Source: Phialophora verrucosa
Lineage: Eukaryota; Ascomycota; Eurotiomycetes; Chaetothyriales; Herpotrichiellaceae
Assembly: GCA_002099365.1 (NCBI GenBank)
Contig: MSED01000003.1
Location: 62,001 to 126,000 of the forward strand
DNA length: 64,000 nt
Reading direction: 5' to 3'
In this document: positions 56,077-64,000 of the stretch, one piece after another
Layout: each line of letters opens with the position of its first letter
Position numbering within the stretch: the stretch's first letter is position 1
The notes under the pieces: model-generated
The model's input: only the letters and a program-made list of their open reading frames with translations
Told to the model about the DNA's origin: nothing
The model's database searches: none
Made by a program: the position numbers and the translations under genes

Positions 56077-57377
56077 GGCGGTCTTGCAGGAATGAATATG
56101 ACGGGAGCGAAAGGCAACCACAAGCAAAGGTTAGCGCAGCTGCCGCCAGTCCTGCCACTTGATGGATTCGAACAATCGAGCGGATCGTTCTTACAAGCAT
56201 CATTCCCAACAACAGCAGGGTCGACAAAATTGACCCAAGTCAAGCAATAACGGCGAAAAGAACACGACGGTCCCGAAATCTTGGGCTCCGGTTCCGGCTT
56301 GGATGGAGCGCAGTTGACATTCCCGGATAACGATGCCCATCTCGGCGTCTTCATCCCGGACTTCAACAACTTTTGGAACAACGGAATATGAGCCGGGCTC
56401 GTCCATCCACTGGAGTGAGACAGAGCTATCTCTAGCTATCAACAGGGTGACGCGAAGCTACGGGCTTGGAGCTGCATTGGCCGAATAGAGACGCGCTGCT
56501 TATGGAGATATGGTGCTCATGGCCAAATACTGCTCATGGAAGGAAGGCCAGTGGCTTGGATAGCAGCAAACGTAGACACCATAGCATTGGATAGGAAAAT
56601 AGAAAATGGGCATATTTGATAAAATAGGTGTGGGTCCTCCAACTAAAGCTTCGACAATCCTCTAAACAGCCAGTAATTATTGCGTTGGACATCCCATCAT
56701 GTGGCATGCCAAGTATGAATAACATGGTCTCATGGAGTTGTGCTGGAAGGGCTAGTCAGTATGTAGGGACATCATCGTCTGCCGCGAGACAGAGGAACGG
56801 AATCGACAGGAATAATTCGTGTAGTGTACCCCGTCCTGTGTGCCGCGTACGACAGAGCAGGGATTGGAGTTGGCATTGACTAACGTGTACGAGTACTCGT
56901 ACTCTGTAGGCTCGTTTTTCCGAACTACATATGTACCCACACACCCCCTTTGTCCCTTTTTCATCGGTGCTGTATTTGTCGCAATTATGCCCAAATAGGC
57001 AACTCCCGCTACAAGACTCGGCATCGCTGTTTTGACGCAGCCTTGCCTGTTCCCTCGCCCCCCTCCCCCCCTCCTCCCCGGTCCCGGCCTCTCTCTCCCA
57101 CGGCTGCTCGCGCTTCTTCGCTCTTCCTTCACTCACTACACTCCCCATGCCCGCGTCTGGCGCGAAGCAAGGCGGTTGAATCCGCTTTACCTACCATGCT
57201 ATTGTACCTACTGTACCTTCCCGGCTGTGTCGAGTACGGTCCGAGGCCAAGTCTAATGACTACGAAACATCTGAAGCGCACTCAGTGACGGTCTGGTAAG
57301 TGCATGCAACCTTGTAAATTTTTACCGTTCTCATCCTGCTAGGGTACATGTGATCTTTTCATTTCAGGATACACCAA
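56077..57377. other. intergenic region, 1.3 kb, convergent ends
   Basis: Lies between the stop codons of the GTPase and of succinate-semialdehyde dehydrogenase. A C-rich tract (about 57055-57090) stands out. Frames of 60-210 codons on both strands carry no recognisable domain, and those near 55760-56380 are antisense to the GTPase exon. Confidence 0.45.
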
Positions 57378-58979
57378 TCATCCCTGCAACTCATTGCTGA
57401 TTCCCCCAACGGTAATGCTCTTTATGTTAAGGAACTCGGCGATGCCGTATTTGCTTCCTTCCCTTCCAAATCCACTCTCTTTCACTCCTCCGAACGGGGA
57501 GCTGGGGTCCGAGATCAGGCCGGTATTCACGCCAACCATGCCCACCTCGAGGGCCTCGGCGACTCTGTAAATCCTGCCAACGTCACGCGAGTAGAAATAA
57601 CCCGCCAATCCAACCTCAGTATCGTTCGCCAGGGCCACGACTTCCTTCTCCGTCTTGAAGGGGAATAGACCCGCCACAGGACCAAATGTCTCCTCATGAG
57701 CGAGCGCCATATCATTCGTGACATGCGTGATCACCGTTGGGGCGTAGAAATTCGAGCCCAGGTCCGGCAATTTCTTGCCTCCGATGATAACTTTACCACC
57801 TTTCTTCTCCGCGTCTCGAACGTGCGAGTCAACTTTCTCGATCGCGCGGTCGTGGATTACTGGTCCGTGTGTGATGTTGTCATCGAAACCATATCCGACC
57901 TTGAAGTCCTTGACCTTCTCCGCAAACCGTTTGGCGAATTCATCATAGATTCCTTCTTGGACGTATATTCTGTTCGCGCACACGCAGGTCTGTCCTGAGC
58001 TGCGGAACTTGCATGCAATGGCGCCGGCGACCGCCGCATCCAGATCGGGCGCGTCGTCGAAAACGATAAAAGGTGCATTTCCACCAAGCTCAAATGACAG
58101 CTTTTTGAGCGTGCTGCTCGATTGCTTCATGAGGAGTTTGCCGACGTTCGTGCTGCCGGTAAAGGAAACCTTCCTCACTCGTGGGTCGGAGGTGAGGATG
58201 GACCCGACTTCAGCTGTGTTCTTTAGCGCCGTAACGATGTTGATTACTCCCGGAGGAAAGCCTGCTCTGCGGGATAATTCCGCCAGCGCGTTGGCTGTGA
58301 AGGGTGTTTCACCAGGCGATTTAGCCACGACTGTACATCCTGCGGCGATGGCGGGGCCAATTTTCCTCGTGATCATGGCGGCAGGGAAATTCCAGGGTGT
58401 GATGAAACCGCATACACCAACAGGTTGCTTGAGTGTCATGACTCTGTTCCCTGGGACGGAGGCTGGGATTGTATCGCCGTAGACTCGGGGCGCCTCCTCG
58501 CTGAACCACTGGAAGAAGTTTGCCGCATACGTGACCTCTCCCTTGGCATCGTTGAAGGGCTTCCCATTCTCCCACGTGACTAGTGTTGCGAGGTCGTCGG
58601 CATTTTCAATCATCAGGTTATACCACTTCCGCAGTAACGTGGCTCTTTCTCGGGGCAGGGTCTTCTTGAACGAGGCGAAAGCCTCGGTCGCGGCGGCGAT
58701 GGCCTTGTTTGTATCGTCGGCGCTGAACTCTGGACATGTCCCTATTTTCTTTCCGTTGCCTGGGTCGTAGATGTCGAAAGTCTGTGAAGAGGCGGCGTCA
58801 ACGAATTCACCGTTGACGAAAGCTTGTTGAATGAGGAGGGAGGGATCCTTGAGTTTGGGTGCTGAGGACATTTTGGCTGTTGACAGTATGCGATAAGAAG
58901 GGAGGGCTGAGCGGTATATGGATGAAGGAAGGCGAGGACGTGAGGAGGAGAGCAATGTGCGGATATATAGAGAGGCCAT
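57378..58979 (-). CDS. uga2: succinate-semialdehyde dehydrogenase
   Basis: Oxidises succinate semialdehyde to succinate in the GABA shunt. The 533-residue single-exon protein has a probable mitochondrial targeting region of ~35 residues (Arg/Ser-rich, no acidic residue) before MSSAPKLKDP, whose ATG could also be used for a cytosolic form. Aldehyde dehydrogenase landmarks are present: FITPWNFPAAMITRK, the Rossmann GSTNVGK, the catalytic Glu in SFELGGNAPFIVFDDA, the catalytic Cys in FRSSGQTCVCANR, and EETFGPVAGLFPF. The SSADH assignment rests on PWNFPAAMITRKIGPA and SSGQTCVCANR, typical of that subgroup. The start at 58979 faces the NAT4 gene, 399 bases away. Confidence 0.93.
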   Translation of the reverse strand: MASLYIRTLLSSSRPRLPSSIYRSALPSYRILSTAKMSSAPKLKDPSLLIQQAFVNGEFVDAASSQTFDIYDPGNGKKIGTCPEFSADDTNKAIAAATEAFASFKKTLPRERATLLRKWYNLMIENADDLATLVTWENGKPFNDAKGEVTYAANFFQWFSEEAPRVYGDTIPASVPGNRVMTLKQPVGVCGFITPWNFPAAMITRKIGPAIAAGCTVVAKSPGETPFTANALAELSRRAGFPPGVINIVTALKNTAEVGSILTSDPRVRKVSFTGSTNVGKLLMKQSSSTLKKLSFELGGNAPFIVFDDAPDLDAAVAGAIACKFRSSGQTCVCANRIYVQEGIYDEFAKRFAEKVKDFKVGYGFDDNITHGPVIHDRAIEKVDSHVRDAEKKGGKVIIGGKKLPDLGSNFYAPTVITHVTNDMALAHEETFGPVAGLFPFKTEKEVVALANDTEVGLAGYFYSRDVGRIYRVAEALEVGMVGVNTGLISDPSSPFGGVKESGFGREGSKYGIAEFLNIKSITVGGISNELQG

Positions 58980-59378
58980 TGTGAGAGGAAGATGTTATGG
59001 AGGAGGGGCTTGTTTTCGTTTTGCAGATGTGCCCTCCTCTTCTTGCAATTAAGTCATGGCCAATCAGTAATCACATCATAGTGCAAGGAATCATCGTATC
59101 CACTGGAGGAATGAGTTCGGACACGTTTTACTGGCTCGAATGGCAGAGCTTGTGTTGAATTCAATTACTTCACGGTGCGAAGCTCAAAAGCAAGATGCGG
59201 AGATGTCCCTGCATGCCCTGATGTCACTGTTCCGGTGGAACATGATATCACGTGCTGCCCCATCGACGTGGGTTGATGCGGTCGAGTACGGCGCAGTATG
59301 CGGTCTCAAACATCACGATATTTCTTCGGGGAACGCGGTTGTGGTGGTCCTTAGGATCCTGAGCAAACAAAAAGCGCC
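58980..59378. promoter_or_regulatory. bidirectional promoter of SSADH and NAT4 genes
   Basis: 399 bases between two ATGs. A frame at 59140-59466 overlaps the NAT4 start and has no family match. No distinct element picked out. Confidence 0.5.
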
Positions 59379-60053
59379 ATGTCAAGTTCCAAGCGAGTCA
59401 AGCGAGGCCAGAGAAACAAATCTCAAGATCGGGCAGATGCGGAGGGAAAGCTCGTTGAAACGGTGAATGCTTTGTCATGCCAGGAGTTCTTCCGAAAGTT
59501 CGAACCCACCGAGTTCCGTGTCAAGTTGTTGTCCAGTGATGCAAAGCTAGATAGTGTGATAGTAGATGATGCCGCGAGCCTGTCTGATCCTCGGCGAGAA
59601 ACATTCTTGAGATTGATCGAGCAAACAAGCGCCCATGACTACGAAAATTCCGACTTGGGGTGGTCGGTTAGCAAGAAGAGGAAGGAGATGAAACTGCCAG
59701 ACATGAAATACATCACACTCCTCAGCGAAACAACAGTTGCTGGCTTCATGTCCTTCATGGTCACCTACGAAGACGGCTGGGAAGTCCTCTACGTATACGA
59801 AATCCACTTCTTTCCACAATGGCAGGGCAAAGGGCTTGGCAAGAAGCTGATGGAGATAGCGGAAGCAATTGCACGGAACGTCGGTGTCGCAAAAGTCATG
59901 TTGACGGTGTTTCGGGCGAATAGGCGGGCTGTGGACTGGTATACCAAGCTGGGCTACCAAGAAGACGATTTCTCGCCTGGTCCACGAAAACTCAGGAACG
60001 GCACAGTAAAGGAACCAAGCCACATCATCCTATCGAAGCAGTCGAAGCGCTAA
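59379..60053 (+). CDS. NAT4: N-alpha-acetyltransferase 40 (NatD/Nat4)
   Basis: Acetylates the N terminus of histones H4 and H2A. The 224-residue single-exon protein has a basic N terminus (SSSKRVKRGQRNKSQ), the NatD-specific SDLGWSVSKKRKEMKLPDM at about 91-109, then the GNAT fold with YVYEIHFFPQWQGKGLGKKL; the acetyl-CoA motif QGKGLG is at 149-154. VFRANRRAVDWYTKLGY is the conserved C-terminal part. Its stop lies 12 bases from the stop of the convergent GAB1 gene, so the two 3' untranslated regions must overlap. Confidence 0.92.
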   Translation: MSSSKRVKRGQRNKSQDRADAEGKLVETVNALSCQEFFRKFEPTEFRVKLLSSDAKLDSVIVDDAASLSDPRRETFLRLIEQTSAHDYENSDLGWSVSKKRKEMKLPDMKYITLLSETTVAGFMSFMVTYEDGWEVLYVYEIHFFPQWQGKGLGKKLMEIAEAIARNVGVAKVMLTVFRANRRAVDWYTKLGYQEDDFSPGPRKLRNGTVKEPSHIILSKQSKR

Positions 60054-60065
60054 TGCAATTGCCGT

Positions 60066-61320
60066 CTATATTTGGCGTACACTTTTACCTTTCATTTCCG
60101 GCCTCTCCATCTCCCACTCATCGCGCATCACGGCGAACAAGGTGTCCCCGACAAGGATCGTTAGACCCAGGCTCCAAACCAATGTGATGGCATAGAAAAA
60201 GTTAGCATTTCCAGATCCAGCATATATCCACAAGTGGTGGAATGCAGGACCAAGCAGGGTCGAATATAGCAAGACCGAAGCTGCTATGAAGGTGTACCGA
60301 GTTACTGGGCAAGTCAGCGTCTGCACGGAAGCCGGCGGGGCGAGCCTTACAGGGAAGAACGTGTTGGTACATGGGCAGAAACCCAAGATATAGCGAAACA
60401 TCGGCTATGCTCGGGTACGGCTTGAAGATAGCGAACAAGCCGAGAAGACTGGTAATGACGAAAAGAGGTTGATTTTGAAGTCGGAGAGTCAGGCCTCCGA
60501 CGTAGCCGACCAGGTGCAGCCAGAATACACCGATGAAAAAGTCCCGGAAGGAATCAAAGATCTCGATGAAGAAGTACCACCACAATCCAACATTGGGTGT
60601 CAGGTCAGGGACAGTAATCTGCGCGCCGTAGCACGACGCCAGGAAGTCCCAAAAGCTGCTGGTCAAGACTGGTACGGTTGCCAGCAGTGCACCGAGTCCT
60701 CCAATGTAGGACAAGATCGAAGTGGTAAAGGAAGTCGACGATGATTGTTGTTTGTGGATCATGAGCAGCGTCGGCGGTAGGAGCAGAGCTGGATACATGG
60801 ACAAATATGTGCCAATGGCCAGGCCAAACATGGCTCGGATGGCATCTCCTGATGACGCATAGAGGACTGCTTGAATGATAGCGGCATTGGTGAAGAGACT
60901 GGTGCTTCGTCCAAGACAGGACAGGATGGTAAAAGGATTGAAGAGATATGCCGCTGCAATGAGTGGCCCGTCCAGTTTCTGAAACCGAGGGCTCGGAATT
61001 TGTAGGGTTTCTGCGATGGAATGGAGGGAAACTGCGTTCAGAAGGTCCAGCCCGACGAAAACAAATGGAGGTGGCACTATCTCGAAGACGACAAGTAATA
61101 GTGGAGCCTGGTGGAAGACGCCGCCATCGTAAGGGGACAAGCCATGTTGGTACAGAAAAAGACCTTCCTGGAGTCTCTTGAAGCTGGATATGGGGGTTGA
61201 TATCTCGACTCGAGTGGTCAGAAATTCGATGATGCCCGGGAAGGCGAGAAACACAAGAAGCCGTAGCAGCGCTGCGCCCGCATATATCGCTACCGTATTA
61301 CGGCCCAGCAATATTGCCAT
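60066..61320 (-). CDS. GAB1: GPI transamidase subunit PIG-U/Gab1
   Basis: Polytopic ER membrane subunit of the complex that attaches GPI anchors to proteins. Exon 1 is 61320-60351 and exon 2 is 60304-60066 over a 46-nt intron (phase 1, join HVLP-LTRYTF), giving 402 residues. About ten hydrophobic segments are spread along the chain. Family blocks include LFLYQHGLSPYDGGVFHQAPLL (the Ser-Pro-Tyr-x-Gly motif shared with other GPI mannosyltransferase-like proteins), YLFNPFTILSC and GLWWYFFIEIFDSFRDFF. The C terminus is a basic cytosolic tail. It is head-to-head with pescadillo. Confidence 0.92.
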
Positions 61321-61567
61321 AGTTGTTATAACTCAGGCTGCCTCGCCGGCATCGGAATAGTTGTGGTGAATGGACAATGCAGATGTGAAAAGGAGGCCGA
61401 TCGATTGATGTGGCCGGAACTTGGAGGAGTACCTGAGGAGGCTGATCTGATCTAATCTAATCAGCAAAACTGCGCCAGAATTTCTCCACATCTCGAACTT
61501 TTTCTCCAGCAGCATTTGCTCTGTGTCTTTGCATCTACGCCAATTCGTCCTGCTGAGAGAATTCGCC
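61321..61567. promoter_or_regulatory. bidirectional promoter of GAB1 and NOP7
   Basis: 247 bases between ATGs. It contains a short repeat of CTGATCTGATCTAATCTAAT (61442-61461) whose outer GCTGAT (61441-61446) and ATCAGC (61460-61465) form an inverted repeat. Confidence 0.5.
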
Positions 61568-63580
61568 ATGGGAAAACAAAAGAAGAAAGGCCAGTCTGGC
61601 CAGGCAAAGAACTATATCACCAGAACACAAGCGGTGCGCAAACTTCAGATATCTCTACCAGACTTTCGACGACTGTGCATCTTCAAAGGCATCTACCCTC
61701 GAGAACCCAGGAATATCAAAAAGGCAAGCAAGTCTGCCACCCACTCGACCACCTTCTACTACACCAAAGACATTCAGTATCTTCTTCATGAGCCATTATT
61801 GGGCAAGTTCCGGGAACAGAAGGCGCTCGAGAAGAAGATCGCCAGATCGCTTGGTCGCAACGAGGTGCAAGATGCACTTCGGTTGGAGAAACATGGCATG
61901 CGCAAGATCAAATTGGACCACATTGTGCGAGAACGATATCCGACCTTTGTCGATGCTCTGAGAGATCTCGACGATGCGCTGTCGCTGCTGTTCCTCTTTG
62001 CCAACCTGCCCTCGACCTCCGAAGTCCCCGCCAAGGTCATTTCCCGTTGTCAACGCCTCTGCCACGAATTCGAGCACTATCTCATCGCCACAAACTCGCT
62101 TCGCAAATCCTTCCTCTCGATCAAAGGCATCTACTATCAGGCGACCATCCAGGGCCAAGATATCATGTGGCTGGTACCGTATAAATTTGTGCAGCGGGTA
62201 ACTCAAGATGTGGACTACAGGATAATGGGCACGTTTGTGGAGTTTTACTGCACCCTACTAGGCTTTGTCAATTACAAGCTCTACACCTCAATTGGTCTCG
62301 TATATCCTCCTAAATTTGACACGGCAAGTGATGAACGAGGCGCTGAATTGGCAGCCTTCACTCTCGAAGGTCGTCAGGTGGCGGGAGCAATTGACCAAGC
62401 GGAAGAACAACATACGATCGCCAACGGACATGTACAGAACAGGAACACTGAGGTGGTGCAGGCTCAAATCGACAAGATCGCCCAGGAAACCCCAGCAGAT
62501 GAGAGGGCTGGACAAGACGAGCAGCCGGACGACCACCCAGAACCCGACGGCATTGACACATTTACACCTACGGCGCCGGAGGGCGACACCCTGCCGCAGC
62601 CGGACGTGACCTCTGAAGATGCGGCGCGGCTCTTCTCCGATTTTACTTTCTTCATATCCCGTGAAGCACCACGCCACCCCATCGAATTTCTGCTCAGAGC
62701 CTTTGGCTGCAGGCGAATTGGCTGGGACAATGTGCTCGGCGAAGGAGCCTTCACGCATGACGAGACAGATCCGAGGATCACGCATCAGATTGTTGATAGA
62801 CCTGCCCCAGCACAAGCACTTCCCAGCTTGCAGGGACAGGAAGAACCGAAGGACCAGCACTTGCAAATGGTAAAGCCTGGATTTATTATGCCTGGGAGGA
62901 TCTACGTCCAACCACAATGGATCTGGGACTGCGTGAACGAGGGGAAGCTGCTTCCGGCCAATGTCTACGCGCCCGGCGAGACTCTGCCGCCTCATCTGAG
63001 TCCTTGGATCAAACCCACCAGCGGCCAATACGATCCAAGAGCAACCCTTGAAGAACAGGAGCTGGAAGGGGAAGCCGAAGTCGCTGTAGATGGAGAAGAG
63101 GAAGAGGAAGAAGAAGAAGTGGTTAGTCACATTGCTGACAAAGACGACGTTGAGAACAATGATCATGGCGAGGATGAGGAGGAAATCGATGCGGGTGACA
63201 TGGATGTCGCAGGGTCAGAAAGTGAATCCGAAGATGAAGACGATGGCGAAGTAGACAACTTCGCTGGGTTTGAAGACGCTGCCGACGAGGTTTCTGACCT
63301 TGATGAGGAAGCCCAACACCAGAAGGAACTTGAAGCTGAAGCGGCTGGCCGACCTGTCAAGCCCGACGTGCATGGGACCAATAAGAACACTAAGGCTGTC
63401 AAAGCTCGGCAGCTTGAGCGGACGAGGAAGGACGAGGAAATCGAGCGCCAGAAGATGATGATGAGCAATAAAAAGCGAAAACTGTTCGAAAAGATGCAGT
63501 ACTCGAACAGCAAGCGCGACGGACAGGCAGAGAAACTGCGGAGCAAGCGAAGGAAGTTGGAAATGACTGGAAGGAGATGA
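61568..63580 (+). CDS. nop7: pescadillo homologue, ribosome biogenesis factor Nop7
   Basis: Nucleolar protein of the PeBoW/Nop7-Erb1-Ytm1 complex needed for 60S subunit maturation. The 670-residue single-exon protein starts at the ATG at 61568 with the basic N terminus [20 protein letters not shown]. The pescadillo N-terminal domain follows ([50 protein letters not shown]). A BRCT domain spans roughly 360-470, ending in [17 protein letters not shown]. The last ~170 residues are a long Glu/Asp-rich stretch encoded by GAA/GAG-rich DNA near 63090-63125 and a Lys/Arg-rich coiled-coil tail ([17 protein letters not shown]). Upstream frame codons lack ATG. Confidence 0.96.
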   Translation: MGKQKKKGQSGQAKNYITRTQAVRKLQISLPDFRRLCIFKGIYPREPRNIKKASKSATHSTTFYYTKDIQYLLHEPLLGKFREQKALEKKIARSLGRNEVQDALRLEKHGMRKIKLDHIVRERYPTFVDALRDLDDALSLLFLFANLPSTSEVPAKVISRCQRLCHEFEHYLIATNSLRKSFLSIKGIYYQATIQGQDIMWLVPYKFVQRVTQDVDYRIMGTFVEFYCTLLGFVNYKLYTSIGLVYPPKFDTASDERGAELAAFTLEGRQVAGAIDQAEEQHTIANGHVQNRNTEVVQAQIDKIAQETPADERAGQDEQPDDHPEPDGIDTFTPTAPEGDTLPQPDVTSEDAARLFSDFTFFISREAPRHPIEFLLRAFGCRRIGWDNVLGEGAFTHDETDPRITHQIVDRPAPAQALPSLQGQEEPKDQHLQMVKPGFIMPGRIYVQPQWIWDCVNEGKLLPANVYAPGETLPPHLSPWIKPTSGQYDPRATLEEQELEGEAEVAVDGEEEEEEEEVVSHIADKDDVENNDHGEDEEEIDAGDMDVAGSESESEDEDDGEVDNFAGFEDAADEVSDLDEEAQHQKELEAEAAGRPVKPDVHGTNKNTKAVKARQLERTRKDEEIERQKMMMSNKKRKLFEKMQYSNSKRDGQAEKLRSKRRKLEMTGRR

Positions 63581-63903
63581 TGAAGCATGGGACTCCGGCG
63601 GCCCTCGGGACGACTGCTCATTAGCGCGGCGTTGGGGTTTCGAGTCCAAAAATCCGTTTGTAGACGTCGATAGATACGAAGCCAATGCTCGCTTGATGCG
63701 TTCAGCTGTGGCTGTGGGCAATTTTCCTGTAGATTTCAGGAGGATGATCACGTGAACAGCGTAAAAGCGGCATGGGCAGTCAGTGCTGGAGCTTCCGAAA
63801 TGCAGCGCAGCTCCAAAATCTTCAATCGACAGCACGGTCGATGTTCCCTAGATATCTCACACTCGTTTGAACCAGAGCCCGGACGCGGGCAGCGCAGGTC
63901 AAG
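63581..63903. other. intergenic region before the last gene
   Basis: About 320 bases with NOP7 3' sequence and a putative promoter. Frames antisense to NOP7 that extend into it are not supported. Confidence 0.45.
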
Positions 63904-64000
63904 ATGCTGCGTCTAGCCAGGCCCGTCAGCGCACCCTTGCGCAGACAGATAGTCGCTCAAGCTGGATTATTCCAGGTACGCTGAACATGTTGAAACCGAG
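63904..64000 (+). CDS. first exon of a probable mitochondrial protein, cut by window edge
   Basis: The ATG at 63904 opens 24 codons rich in Arg, Leu, Ala, Ser with no acidic residue (MLRLARPVSAPLRRQIVAQ...), the composition of a mitochondrial targeting peptide. A strong donor CAG|GTACGC follows at 63975/63976, so coding sequence is 63904-63975 and the rest is intron. The protein identity lies beyond the window. Confidence 0.55.

Noticed and set aside
57055..57090. C-rich tract, considered as a structured or promoter element
   Set aside because: A simple polypyrimidine run with no symmetry and no adjacent start; left as composition bias.
62288..63166. 292-codon minus-strand frame
   Set aside because: It is antisense to the pescadillo coding region; composition is that of complementary acidic/Glu-rich codons.
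1..64000. tRNA genes, rRNA, CRISPR arrays, transposon ORFs, telomeric repeats
   Set aside because: Looked for T-loop-like GTTCRA boxes, terminal inverted repeats, transposase or reverse transcriptase motifs and regular spaced repeats; nothing convincing was found by eye. A tRNAscan or repeat-masking run would be decisive.

Overview
The window is nuclear DNA of a filamentous ascomycete (Pezizomycotina). Genes carry short introns, mostly 45-90 nt, with GT..AG ends and CTAAC/CTGAC-like branch sites. Gene order is dense and both strands are used. Fungus-specific markers include translation elongation factor 3, fungal-type methylcitrate-cycle enzymes, an IMP-specific 5'-nucleotidase and a two-domain phosphofructokinase of about 790 residues. 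A Eurotiomycete-like lineage is plausible, but the sequence alone does not fix it. I saw no mobile element with recognisable coding capacity, no CRISPR array, no rRNA and no convincing tRNA.

Layout. 0.9-2.2 kb: zinc alcohol dehydrogenase with five exons. 3.6-9.0 kb: a head-to-head pair, a family 2 polysaccharide synthase (-) and a membrane-anchored GH16 glucanase (+). 9.5-13.2 kb: a divergent methylcitrate synthase / methylisocitrate lyase pair, two steps of propionyl-CoA disposal, around one shared promoter. 13.8-17.2 kb: EF-3. 17.7-18.7 kb: PLP homeostasis protein. 18.9-21.9 kb: AP-2 alpha adaptin with a GC-AG intron. 22.6-24.2 kb: ISN1, whose 5' end is split into exons of 25, 11, 21 and 15 nt. 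25.3-30.3 kb: Mediator MED17 and phosphofructokinase, divergent. 30.8-33.1 kb: a CxC-rich metallothionein-like protein and an uncharacterised nucleotidyltransferase-fold protein, convergent. 33.8-40.6 kb: the spliceosomal helicase Aquarius and THO subunit Hpr1/THOC1, divergent. 40.8-41.3 kb: a small gene whose frame stays open for 81 codons past an in-frame TAG.

41.3-57.4 kb is looser. Gaps of 1-3 kb separate a C2H2 zinc-finger protein, an unrecognised 321-residue protein in five exons, a PHO84-like phosphate transporter in nine exons and a large dynamin/SLIP-GC-like GTPase. From 57.4 kb to the end, housekeeping density returns: succinate-semialdehyde dehydrogenase, N-terminal acetyltransferase NAT4, the GPI-transamidase subunit GAB1/PIG-U, pescadillo (NOP7) and the first exon of a probable mitochondrial protein cut by the window edge.

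Functionally linked neighbours stand out: methylcitrate synthase with methylisocitrate lyase, polysaccharide synthase with GH16 enzyme, and Aquarius with THO1. The most unusual items are the microexon cascade in ISN1 with a GC-AG intron, the TAG-interrupted small gene at 40.8-41.3 kb, the GTPase and the two unassigned conserved-looking proteins. Exon structures were worked out by hand from splice signals, reading phase and remembered family alignments; no search was run.
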